From Rothia mucilaginosa (GTDB lineage: Bacteria; Actinomycetota; Actinomycetes; Actinomycetales; Micrococcaceae), in assembly GCF_901875305.1 (NCBI RefSeq), contig NZ_CABFLY010000008.1, positions 10,410 to 74,409 of the forward strand: DNA of 64,000 nt, read 5' to 3'. Of the stretch, positions 7,024 through 12,909 are shown piece after piece. Numbering within the stretch: position 1 is the stretch's first letter; each line of letters starts with the position of its first letter. Both the position numbers and the translations under genes were made by a program. Below the pieces are notes generated by a model that searched no databases, had not been told where the DNA came from, and worked only from the letters and a program-made list of their open reading frames with translations.

Positions 7024-7370
7024 TACTTATCCTTCCCTTCATAGGGGCGTCCCCAATCAATCGTGGAGATTTTCATCCGAGGCGGGGTCAGCATCTCCGC
7101 ACTCGGGAAACAGCCGCGGTACGTCCTATGGCGAGCGCGGCGGGCTGACGCATGCGTCAGAGCCTTATCCAGCGACGACTGAGCGAAGCAGTAGCTAGTC
7201 TCTTCACTCCACGCCACAGCATTGATAGTCCAGCCATGCACACGCTTCCGCAGCGTCCCCTGGCTAATGCCCAAGACCTCCGCCGCCTCAGCCAACGTGT
7301 ACAAACGCTCAGACCCCCCCCAATCAGCAGGGGACGGCAACTTAGCCCTAACGCTGCTCACAGAGACCAC
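7023..7370 (-). CDS. MerR/AlpA-like helix-turn-helix protein
   Basis: A 115-residue protein with an N-terminal helix-turn-helix (RLYTLAEAAEVLGISQGTLRKRVHGW, about residues 22-47) of the excisionase/MerR type. The C-terminal part is basic (SARRARHRTYRG). The GTG at 7370 overlaps the end of the membrane-protein gene by 23 nt; a second GTG at 7361 is also preceded by a purine-rich stretch, so the exact start is open. It is probably a small transcriptional regulator of the leftward operon. Confidence 0.5.
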   Translation of the reverse strand: MVSVSSVRAKLPSPADWGGSERLYTLAEAAEVLGISQGTLRKRVHGWTINAVAWSEETSYCFAQSSLDKALTHASARRARHRTYRGCFPSAEMLTPPRMKISTIDWGRPYEGKDK

Positions 7371-7554
7371 CTGCCTTCATGTCGTTCACCCAAGAACCCA
7401 GCAGGATTGCCGGTCCTGCAGGAATCAACGAGGCGACGAGCAGGACGCCGCGGATCCCGATATCTTCCTGAGCGCTCGCGACGCTGGCGACGGTGACGGT
7501 TGCGAGGACAAGTGCCCAGATGACGAGCTTGGTGTTTCGAATAGTGCGTTCCAT
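7348..7554 (-). CDS. Small two-helix membrane protein
   Basis: A 68-residue protein with two hydrophobic segments (LVIWALVLATVTVASVASA and GVLLVASLIPAGPAILLG), joined by a short acidic loop (QEDIGIRG). The start ATG at 7554 follows AAGGAAACACCA. The layout is that of a small hairpin membrane protein; holins look similar, but the early-operon location argues against lysis. It is one of three membrane proteins encoded in a row (7348-8289). Confidence 0.5.
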   Translation of the reverse strand: MERTIRNTKLVIWALVLATVTVASVASAQEDIGIRGVLLVASLIPAGPAILLGSWVNDMKAGGLCEQR

Positions 7555-7564
7555 TGGTGTTTCC

Positions 7565-8077
7565 TTACGAGACGATGAGGAGGAGGAAGAAGAGGGTGAG
7601 CGCTACGGCGACCCAGATTCCGAGGTTGATCCAGGCGAGGGTGATGAACTTCTTTTCCATGTATGCAATGTCTATGCGAGTGATGGCGAGGTCGTGCTTC
7701 AGGTTCGTCTGCTTGGCGTGCAGGCTCTGGGTGTAGCGGTCGAGCTGGGCGAGCGCCTTACCCTGGTTCTTGCTGGCGCCTTGTAGGATTCCGACTGCGC
7801 ACTCGGTTTCGGTGAGCTTGCGTTCGTTCTTGACGATGCGTTGTACTGCGAATCCGACGTTGGCGTTCACGTCCTTCGCGTGCTGTGCGACCCGCCCGTT
7901 GAGGTGGTCGGTGAGGCTGCGAGTCTCGCAGAGTTCGTCCTGGAGGCACGCGATGCTGTTGTCGAGGCTGTCGATGTCGGCGCGGACCTGGTTGTGGTTG
8001 TCGATGATTGTCTGGAGTGCGGTGTGGCGGTGCTGGCGGCCTGCTGCGCGGTCGCGCTTGGTCTTGGGGTTGGTCAT
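7565..8077 (-). CDS. Coiled-coil protein with C-terminal membrane anchor
   Basis: A 170-residue protein. Residues about 15-140 are helical with repeated heptad-like stretches (IIDNHNQVRADIDSLDNSIACLQDELCETRSL, NERKLTETECAVGILQG). The last 25 residues are one membrane segment (LGIWVAVALTLFFLLLIVS). The layout matches the protein at 3144-3497, although sequence identity is not obvious. It overlaps the upstream gene by 4 nt. Superinfection exclusion or membrane tethering are speculative possibilities. Confidence 0.5.
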   Translation of the reverse strand: MTNPKTKRDRAAGRQHRHTALQTIIDNHNQVRADIDSLDNSIACLQDELCETRSLTDHLNGRVAQHAKDVNANVGFAVQRIVKNERKLTETECAVGILQGASKNQGKALAQLDRYTQSLHAKQTNLKHDLAITRIDIAYMEKKFITLAWINLGIWVAVALTLFFLLLIVS

Positions 8078-8289
8078 GGTGTGTCCTTCCTAATTGGTGC
8101 AGGGTGGGTCGATGAGGTCGTACCCGTCCCGATTCGCCGATAGCTCGCGCTCTTTTCCTTTTCTTCCTTCTTCTCTTCCCAGGCATCTTTAGTCACCAAG
8201 AAGCAGAAGAGTCCGGAGATGCCAGCCGCGGTAACGCTGGCGCCGAAGCAGACGGCGTTGAAGACGAGTTTGAACTGGTCGGGTTCCAT
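8074..8289 (-). CDS. Small single-pass membrane protein
   Basis: A 71-residue protein with one hydrophobic segment (FNAVCFGASVTAAGISGLFCFLV, about residues 10-32), followed by a charged Lys/Glu-rich stretch and a Thr/Ser/Pro tail. The start follows TAAGGAGACACCA. It overlaps the next gene by 4 nt and so is probably coupled to it. Function unknown. Confidence 0.45.
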   Translation of the reverse strand: MEPDQFKLVFNAVCFGASVTAAGISGLFCFLVTKDAWEEKKEEKEKSASYRRIGTGTTSSTHPAPIRKDTP

Positions 8290-8299
8290 TGGTGTCTCC

Positions 8300-8536
8300 T
8301 TAGTTGGTGGGTGCGCCGGGGGTGGTCTGGGTGATCTGAGTTGCCTGGTAGTAGGCGTAGACGGTGGCGGGGTCGTAGCGGACGGCGTTGCCGATGCGGA
8401 TGTACGGCGGGTGGTGGGTGCGTCCGTCGTTTGCTGCGGAGCGTTCCTGTTCGATGGAGGAGACGCTGCGCTGGGTGAAGTCGGCGAGGTCCTGGGTTGT
8501 CCAGAGACGCGGCGGGACGGTGGGGGTGGTTAGCAT
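8300..8536 (-). CDS. AlpA/excisionase-like DNA-binding protein, first gene of the leftward operon
   Basis: A 78-residue protein. I start it at the ATG at 8536, which has GAAAGGA 8 nt upstream, not at the longer form whose N-terminus would run through the operator at 8558-8575. It has a helix-turn-helix (WTTQDLADFTQRSVSSIEQERS) and the IGNAVRYDPATVYAYY segment typical of MerR/AlpA/Xis-like proteins that recognise a site and a wing. It is the promoter-proximal gene of the lytic block and may act as an early regulator. Confidence 0.6.
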   Translation of the reverse strand: MLTTPTVPPRLWTTQDLADFTQRSVSSIEQERSAANDGRTHHPPYIRIGNAVRYDPATVYAYYQATQITQTTPGAPTN

Positions 8537-8557
8537 TTCGTGTGTCCTTTCTGTAAA

Positions 8558-8575
8558 TGAGTCCAATTGGACTCA
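8558..8575. promoter_or_regulatory. Perfect 18-bp palindromic operator, copy 1
   Basis: TGAGTCCAATTGGACTCA is fully self-complementary. It lies between the Cro-like gene and the first gene of the leftward operon, 22 bp before the 8536 start codon. A related palindrome lies at 8843-8860. Paired matching sites at the two ends of a repressor gene are the expected layout for phage operators. Confidence 0.65.
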
Positions 8576-8589
8576 CATGGGTAAAAATT

Positions 8590-8808
8590 TTAGGGCGTGG
8601 TCTCACCCTGCAGGAGTCTATGGGCGGGGACTCCTAGCCAGTCGGAGATTTTGGCGAGCTCGGATAGTCGCAGGTCTGCCTTGCCTCGCAGGGCGTAGCT
8701 GACGTATTTTTGCGATTTTCCTAGCTTTTCGGAGAGCTCCGCTTGGGTTTTTCTCTGCCCACGCATGGCGTATCCGATGGCCGCGAGCGCCTTGTCTGTC
8801 TCGGTCAT
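8590..8808 (-). CDS. Cro-like XRE repressor
   Basis: A 72-residue, single-domain XRE helix-turn-helix protein: ALAAIGYAMRGQRKTQAELSEKLGKSQKYVSYALRGKADLRLSELAKISDWLGVPAHRLL. The start ATG at 8808 has AAGGAGG 5 nt upstream; a GTG two codons earlier is too close to that site. It is transcribed leftward from a promoter whose spacer is occupied by the operator at 8843-8860, and a second operator follows its 3' end. By position it is the lytic-side repressor opposing the rightward immunity genes. Confidence 0.75.
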   Translation of the reverse strand: MTETDKALAAIGYAMRGQRKTQAELSEKLGKSQKYVSYALRGKADLRLSELAKISDWLGVPAHRLLQGETTP

Positions 8809-8836
8809 GTGCACCTCCTTTCCTGTGGTGATGGGT

Positions 8837-8870
8837 CCAGTATGAACCCAATTGGATTCAAAATCAAGTT
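8837..8870 (-). promoter_or_regulatory. Leftward early promoter with embedded operator copy 2
   Basis: On the minus strand TTGATT and CATACT are separated by exactly 17 nt, a good -35/-10 pair firing toward the Cro-like gene. The spacer and flanks contain TGAACCCAATTGGATTCA (8843-8860, plus-strand reading), a near-palindrome with the same CCAATTGG core as the site at 8558. A second pair of half sites (GGGTCCA and TGAACCC, 8833-8849) overlaps it. Binding here would block the leftward promoter. Confidence 0.6.
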
Positions 8871-8910
8871 TTTGTGGTAAATTTTTTTTCCTAGAGGTAA
8901 CCTAGCAGGT

Positions 8911-9312
8911 ATGGGACAACAATCTACAGCTAGAGTCACCGCACTGATTGCCGCTATTCACGAGGAACTGAGAGCGCTCGCAGCACGTCGGGGCTTCTCT
9001 CAAAGGCAGCTACAGGATGAGGCAGGCGTGAGTCAGTCTGTGATCTCAAAAACGATGTATCGCAATGCCTCTACACTGTCGCTAAGCCAAGCGGAAGCCT
9101 TGGCGAATGCCCTCGGTGAGCCTCTCTCTGTGATTATTGAGCGGGCAGAGCGCAAAATCGCCGTGCGAGAACAAGTGGCGGCTCCCCTTACTGATGCTCA
9201 GCTGGCTGCTCAGATTCTTGCCCGCGCTGAGGCAGCAACCAAGGCCGGCTACCGCCTCGCCGCGCACCCTGCAGATAAGGTCATTACCGACGATTCAAGC
9301 TGGGGCGCATAA
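8911..9312 (+). CDS. XRE-family repressor 1 of three
   Basis: A 133-residue protein. The helix-turn-helix lies at about residues 25-70 (GFSQRQLQDEAGVSQSVISKTMYR, then LSLSQAEALANALGEPLSVII). The C-terminal tail PLTDAQLAAQILARAEAA then LAAHPAD is shared with the next gene, showing tandem duplication. It is divergent from the Cro-like gene across a 102-bp operator region. The ribosome-binding site is poor, and a TAACCT hexamer 7 nt before the ATG could make the transcript leaderless. It is probably the maintenance repressor or one of its components. Confidence 0.7.
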   Translation: MGQQSTARVTALIAAIHEELRALAARRGFSQRQLQDEAGVSQSVISKTMYRNASTLSLSQAEALANALGEPLSVIIERAERKIAVREQVAAPLTDAQLAAQILARAEAATKAGYRLAAHPADKVITDDSSWGA

Positions 9313-9695
9313 TGCAATCCAAAGCAGAAATCTTCAACGACTTGGTGAACCGTGAAATCAAGGTATGGATGGTTCGGCGAGGTGAAGACCTACTGACTCT
9401 CGCCGCAAAAACTGGCATCTCAAAAAGCAAGCTCAGCCGCTCTGTCTATCGGTCGGAGGGCTCGCTCCCTGTTCGCGATCTCAAAACTATCTGCGCCGCG
9501 CTCAATGTGGACATGACGGTTATTATTTCTGCCGCAGACAATGCGCTGCGAGAACAGTTGGAGACCCCCCTTACTGATGCTCAGCTGGCCGCGCAGATTC
9601 TGGCGCGTGCCGAAGCCGCAAAGCGGGCAGGATATGCTTTGGCGGCACACCCTGCGGACGATGTTGTTAGTGAGGACTCGGGATGGGTAGCGTAA
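9312..9695 (+). CDS. XRE-family repressor 2 of three
   Basis: A 127-residue paralogue of the preceding gene. Its helix-turn-helix (LLTLAAKTGISKSKLSRSVYR) has diverged, but the tail PLTDAQLAAQILARAEAA is identical over 18 residues, and DNA identity is highest there, including a run of more than 20 identical bases. The start overlaps the previous stop as TAATG. The protein is slightly shorter and lacks a separate peptidase or oligomerisation domain other than the shared tail. Different recognition helices with a common tail suggest different operators and possible mixed oligomers. Confidence 0.65.
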   Translation: MQSKAEIFNDLVNREIKVWMVRRGEDLLTLAAKTGISKSKLSRSVYRSEGSLPVRDLKTICAALNVDMTVIISAADNALREQLETPLTDAQLAAQILARAEAAKRAGYALAAHPADDVVSEDSGWVA

Positions 9696-9967
9696 AAGGA
9701 AACCGTAGAGGCACGGGCCCGGCAAGTCGCTTTAGTCAGCTTATTAACGCGGAATTGCGTGCCGAAGTTGCGAGGCAACGTCTGAGCTTGCGGATGCTGG
9801 AAGATATGACGGGGATTAGTAAGACTCGTTTGAGCAACACTATTAACCAAGATGCGTCACCTCTCAATACCAATGAGGTGGACTTGCTTTGCGAAGCGCT
9901 TAGGTTGAGCCCCTCGGATATCTTCCTGAAGGCGTACACTGCCCATGAGAAAGAGATGGGGCTTTAG
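9683..9967 (+). CDS. XRE-family repressor 3 of three
   Basis: A 94-residue protein overlapping the previous gene by 13 nt. The helix-turn-helix is intact (LSLRMLEDMTGISKTRLSNTINQ, then NTNEVDLLCEALRLSPSDIFLKA), but the PLTDAQLAAQ tail of the other two is missing. It ends soon after the DNA-binding domain. It may be a Cro-like or truncated modulator of its two neighbours. The three overlapping genes must be translated from one mRNA. Confidence 0.62.
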   Translation: MGSVKGNRRGTGPASRFSQLINAELRAEVARQRLSLRMLEDMTGISKTRLSNTINQDASPLNTNEVDLLCEALRLSPSDIFLKAYTAHEKEMGL

Positions 9968-10009
9968 TCAGCCCTGGTATAACTTCTATCCCCAAAAACC
10001 GATTCACTC

Positions 10010-10402
10010 ATGACTTCTGTAAATACATATGACCCAGATGCCCATGCTGCTGAGCTGGGCATACGCATCATTGATGCCTGCCTGCCTGCAGGCACACTAG
10101 CACTCTGGGACGAGACAACAAGGACGATTCTCGCAAGCCCAGGGCTACTACACCGCCAGCGCCGCTGCGTCCTCGCCCACGAACTTGCCCACGCTACCCA
10201 GGGAGACACTCACTCTCCCCTCGACACTATCGCCGCGCTCAAGCGCGAACGTAAGGCTGACCAGATCGCCGCCGGATGGCTCCTCACTCCCGACGCGGTC
10301 GCAACAGCCCTGGCAGTCTCACCTGATTCACTCTCCGCCGCCGCCGCAGAGCTCGAAGTTACCGACCGCATTCTTGAGGCCTGGCTGAGGGCACAAAAAT
10401 AG
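10010..10402 (+). CDS. ImmA/IrrE-family metallopeptidase
   Basis: A 130-residue protein with the zinc-protease motif HELAH (residues 57-61) and a downstream ERKADQIAAGWLL helix supplying the third zinc ligand region, as in ImmA/IrrE proteins. In ICEBs1, ImmA cleaves the XRE repressor ImmR to induce the element. Here the gene directly follows three XRE genes, so cleavage of one or more of them is the natural inference. No helix-turn-helix is fused to it. It is followed at once by a strong hairpin terminator that overlaps its stop codon. Confidence 0.8.
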   Translation: MTSVNTYDPDAHAAELGIRIIDACLPAGTLALWDETTRTILASPGLLHRQRRCVLAHELAHATQGDTHSPLDTIAALKRERKADQIAAGWLLTPDAVATALAVSPDSLSAAAAELEVTDRILEAWLRAQK

Positions 10403-10448
10403 AGCGGCAACCCGGCTCAGCCGTTACTCTGAGCCAGATTGCCGCTCT
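10401..10448 (+). terminator. Nested hairpin closing the immunity operon
   Basis: AGAGCGGCAA (10401-10410) pairs with TTGCCGCTCT (10439-10448), and GGCTCAG (10414-10420) pairs with CTGAGCC (10429-10435). The structure begins within the stop codon of the protease gene. There is no T run, so termination may be factor-dependent or the hairpin may protect the transcript end. Confidence 0.55.
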
Positions 10449-10563
10449 CCGCGTGGTTACGTAAGGAAGAAAAACGTGGTCCCACACCATCTGGTGCGGG
10501 CACGAGTATAGGTGCGAAACCGCGCCCATGCAACAAGAAAGGACATAACGTGGTTCGCGACCT

Positions 10564-10621
10564 GCAGCACGTCGGAGCTTCTCTCAAAGGCAGCTACAGG
10601 ATGAGGCAGGCGTGAGTCAGT
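10564..10621 (+). repeat. 58-bp copy of the repressor helix-turn-helix coding segment
   Basis: Positions 10564-10621 match 8980-9037, inside repressor gene 1, at 57 of 58 bases. The copy has no start codon in the original frame. In another frame, a GTG at 10550 with AAGAAAGGA upstream opens a 21-codon reading that ends at 10615. The rest of 10449-10655 shows no gene. The copy may be a gene scrap, a recombination seed, or part of an RNA able to pair with repressor mRNA if it is read from the minus strand. Confidence 0.7.
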
Positions 10622-10655
10622 GTGGGGTATTGCACTGGATTTTCCATCCCTCAAC

Positions 10656-10684
10656 TTGAATATAGTTCCTATATGCAGTAGAAT
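10656..10684 (+). promoter_or_regulatory. Promoter of the small-protein/integrase operon
   Basis: TTGAAT (10656-10661) and TAGAAT (10679-10684) are separated by exactly 17 bp in an AT-rich island, a good vegetative-sigma promoter. It points rightward to the 39-residue gene at 10744. The AT-rich tract continues to 10692. Confidence 0.6.
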
Positions 10685-10743
10685 TATATATGTCGGGGTG
10701 AGAGACCGACAAACACAAATAAACAGAGTAGAAAGGTAGCACG

Positions 10744-10863
10744 GTGGAAACCTGGTTGGTTCCCATCCTCACCCTTATTCCTCCCATTCTCCACGAAGTT
10801 GCTGATATTATCAGGGCTTCCAAGGGGATGGAGCGAAAGAAGAAAGAGGAAGACGGCGAATAG
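10744..10863 (+). CDS. 39-residue small protein before the integrase operon
   Basis: The GTG at 10744 has AGAAAGG about 8 nt upstream, a clear promoter 60 bp upstream and a strong hairpin after its stop. The protein has a hydrophobic start (METWLVPILTLIPPIL) and a charged helical tail (SKGMERKKKEEDGE), so it could lie on or in the membrane. It is too short to assign. The combination of promoter, ribosome-binding site and terminator makes it a likely real gene. Confidence 0.5.
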   Translation: METWLVPILTLIPPILHEVADIIRASKGMERKKKEEDGE

Positions 10864-10877
10864 CCGTTAAGTCCTAA

Positions 10878-10916
10878 GCCCGGTTCTGAAATAACCGTAA
10901 TATCTCAGAGCCGGGC
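10878..10916 (+). terminator. Hairpin between the two small genes
   Basis: GCCCGG-T-TCTGA pairs with TCAGA-G-CCGGGC across a 15-nt loop. No T run follows. It could terminate or attenuate transcription after the 39-residue gene and so limit expression of the excisionase and integrase genes. Confidence 0.5.
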
Positions 10917-10940
10917 GGGCTTCCACCGTACCATATCGAC

Positions 10941-11114
10941 ATGAAAACCAACACCCTATATATCACGTTCCTCTACGCTCTGGCGCTTATCGCCGCATTC
11001 CTGGCAGCTCCTAAGGCTCCCGCCGTCCCGTGGGTCTCCTCCATTGTCCTGGCGGCGTGCCTTGCTATGCGTGGTATCTCCTGGCACCTACGCAAGAACC
11101 AGGAGCGCCACTAA
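10941..11114 (+). CDS. 57-residue two-helix membrane protein
   Basis: ATG at 10941 and stop TAA at 11112-11114. Two hydrophobic segments (LYITFLYALALIAAFLAA and VPWVSSIVLAACLAM) are separated by a short Pro-rich turn, and the C-terminus is basic (WHLRKNQERH). The stop overlaps the next start as TAATG, which argues for a translated, coupled gene. The upstream ribosome-binding site is weak. Function unknown. Confidence 0.5.
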   Translation: MKTNTLYITFLYALALIAAFLAAPKAPAVPWVSSIVLAACLAMRGISWHLRKNQERH

Positions 11115-11359
11115 TGTCCCAGCCGCGTATCATCCTGCTATCCGCCGCCGATATCGCCGCCCACCTCGGGCTGGATCGAACCACCTTATCCAAGCGCGGC
11201 GAACTGCCCGCACCCGATTTCGTAAACCCCTCCGGTACCCGCCAAGCATGGCTACCCGAGACCGCCGAAGCATGGAACCGGGAATACAAGTCTCGCCCCG
11301 AATACGCCAAAGGCAGGGGACGCAAACCCCGCCAACAGGGCACCGGGGCGGAGTCGTGA
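11114..11359 (+). CDS. Excisionase-like helix-turn-helix protein
   Basis: An 81-residue protein starting MSQPRIILLSAADIAAHLGLDRTTLSKRG. I use the ATG at 11114 (coupled to the upstream stop) rather than the longer reading from 11030. The helix-turn-helix, the PAPDF segment and WLPETAEAWNREY are typical of AlpA/Xis-like proteins. The basic end (GRGRKPRQQG) suits DNA binding. It overlaps the integrase start as GTGA. Excisionases bend DNA at att sites and direct integrases toward excision; the location supports that role. Confidence 0.65.
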   Translation: MSQPRIILLSAADIAAHLGLDRTTLSKRGELPAPDFVNPSGTRQAWLPETAEAWNREYKSRPEYAKGRGRKPRQQGTGAES

Positions 11360-12483
11360 GCCGGGAAAGGCTGCCCATCGGCGGGCATGGCACCATCTTC
11401 ACCACCCGCACCAAAAACGGGGCATGGGCGGCATACGCCTACTACCGGGGGCTAGATGGGCAACGCAAACGGCTACGCGCCACCCGCCCCACCAAAGGCA
11501 AAGCCGAAGCCGCGCTACGGGAAAGGTTAGCCACCGCCACCCGCCTCGGAGTAGGGGCCCTCACCCCCGCCTCACCCCTCACCGAGGCAATCCAGGCATG
11601 GACGGAAGAAACGCAGGGCAAGAACCTCGCTACCCAGACCATGGACAGGTACCGGCACCTCACCGCCCGCACCCTCACCCCGCTACTGGGGCATCTGCAA
11701 ATACAGGAGGCAACCCCCGGGGTCATGCACGCGCTGCTCAACCAGCTGCATGCCACCACCCCCAGCAATGCCCGCCTCGCTAAAACCATGCTCACCCAGG
11801 TGTTCACCATGCTCATCCGTATGGGAGTAGTAACCACCAACCCTATGGGCGCGGTCAGGTTGCCAGTGACCGAGGTGAAACATAAGCGAGCGCTCGAACC
11901 CGAGCAAGTGCCCCTACTGCTGGCGCGCCTGGACGGGATATGCCGCCTAGCGGCTCTCATTATGCTCTCTACCGGGGCACGCCCGGGCGAGGTGCTGGCT
12001 CTACGCGCTCCCGAAGACCTTGAACCTACCGGGGATGGTGGCATGGTCGTTCACCTGCGCGGCACCACCGTAGGCAGCGGCACCCGCGTATTCCGACAAG
12101 AGCAGCGCAAGAACAAGAAGGTGCTCTCTGTGCGGGTGCCCGCCACGGTTGCCGCCGCCATCACCGCCCAAGCCGAACAGGTAGGAGAGGGGCTCCTCTT
12201 CCCGCACTGGGTGCCTGGGCGGGAGGCGATCTCTTCTACTGAGCTGGCGCGAATCTGGAGGCAGCAGGTGGCAGGCACCGAGTTTGTGGGGGTTACTCCG
12301 CACGCCATGCGCACCACGGTAGCCACCTTCCTAGCGAGGGAGAAGAACCTGGACGCGGCGGCGGAGGTGCTGGGGCATTCCAGTGCCGCGGTGACTGCCC
12401 AGTTCTACGTGCAGCCTCGCAAAATCGTGCAGGGAGTGGCGCATCTAGTAGCCGAATCGCCCCAGATGAATGTGTCCTCTTAG
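11356..12483 (+). CDS. int: Tyrosine-recombinase integrase
   Basis: A 375-residue phage integrase. An AP2-like N-terminal arm-binding region (GTIFTTRTKNGAWAAYAYYRG) is followed by a SAM-like core-binding domain (residues about 70-165). The catalytic domain shows R209 (TGARPGE), a Lys near 254, H316-x-x-R319 (TPHAMRTT), H341 (LGHSS) and nucleophile Y351 (AQFYV). All expected catalytic residues are present, so it should be active. The GTG start overlaps the excisionase stop. It integrates phage DNA at an att site expected directly downstream. Confidence 0.93.
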   Translation: MSRERLPIGGHGTIFTTRTKNGAWAAYAYYRGLDGQRKRLRATRPTKGKAEAALRERLATATRLGVGALTPASPLTEAIQAWTEETQGKNLATQTMDRYRHLTARTLTPLLGHLQIQEATPGVMHALLNQLHATTPSNARLAKTMLTQVFTMLIRMGVVTTNPMGAVRLPVTEVKHKRALEPEQVPLLLARLDGICRLAALIMLSTGARPGEVLALRAPEDLEPTGDGGMVVHLRGTTVGSGTRVFRQEQRKNKKVLSVRVPATVAAAITAQAEQVGEGLLFPHWVPGREAISSTELARIWRQQVAGTEFVGVTPHAMRTTVATFLAREKNLDAAAEVLGHSSAAVTAQFYVQPRKIVQGVAHLVAESPQMNVSS

Positions 12484-12545
12484 TGTCCTCCTAGAACACC
12501 ACAGGGTGGCTACTTCGTTGAATTGGCGCGGTTTTAGGGGGTACC

Positions 12546-12628
12546 GGTTAGAGCTGGGACTTCTAATCGGTCTTCCGATTCCTTGAATCCTTGAGACGCG
12601 CTCCTGCGTACACTGACCCCCGCGTCTC
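12546..12628 (+). other. Candidate attachment-site region with tRNA-like segment and hairpin
   Basis: The gene-free DNA 12484-12839 follows the integrase. GGTTAGAGC (12546-12554) resembles a D-arm, ACTTCTAATC (12559-12568) resembles the anticodon loop of tRNA-Arg(UCU), and a TTGAATCC follows, but the stems do not pair, so no working tRNA is present. GAGACGCG (12593-12600) pairs with CGCGTCTC (12621-12628). The rest holds no supportable gene. A degenerate tRNA fragment next to int fits an attR or attP arm. The matching left site lies outside the window. Confidence 0.3.
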
Positions 12629-12839
12629 CTTCCGGATAACCCCGGTAGGAGGCGGCGGGGGTTTACCGTTTAAATCGCCGGGCTGGTGAGCCTGCGGGAT
12701 CCGATGGGAAAGCGGGGGTCGTGCGGAAGCCGGGGAAATCAACGGGAAGGTGCAGGGAGGGCGTCGGAGAAGTAGGGGAGCGGTTGTGGCGGTTCCGGTC
12801 GTCAGATTTTTTACCTTCACCCCGTAGCATAAAAAGTTA

Positions 12840-12869
12840 TTGATATATCGGGGTGCGGGGGCGTACTCT
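12840..12869 (+). promoter_or_regulatory. Promoter of the alcohol dehydrogenase gene
   Basis: TTGATA (12840-12845) and TACTCT (12864-12869) are 18 bp apart. The start codon follows 40 nt later with GAAGGGAAA as ribosome-binding site. This is the first host-type promoter after the prophage. Confidence 0.5.
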
Positions 12870-12909
12870 GATACGACTAACCATCGACACAGATTTGAAG
12901 GGAAACATC

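Larger units (their letters stand above)
1248..7756 (-). repeat. Dispersed polar 9-mer, ten copies in one orientation
   Basis: GGCGAGCGC occurs on the plus strand at 1248, 2271, 2978, 4105, 4837, 5914, 6543, 6552, 7130 and 7748; most copies continue with G or GG. I found no reverse-orientation copy in 1-8880. Copies are read in different protein frames (for example ALA, RSP and RAR), so protein sequence alone does not explain their conservation. Almost every larger leftward phage gene holds one. I noticed about five copies, in both orientations, in the 51 kb of host DNA. Role unknown. Confidence 0.5.

Noticed and set aside
12546..12590. Functional tRNA-Arg gene
   Set aside because: The anticodon and T-arm stems do not pair and the acceptor stem is missing.
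12563..12820. 85-residue minus-strand reading after the integrase
   Set aside because: Pro/Arg-rich with no site; the DNA there is better explained as att region and hairpins.
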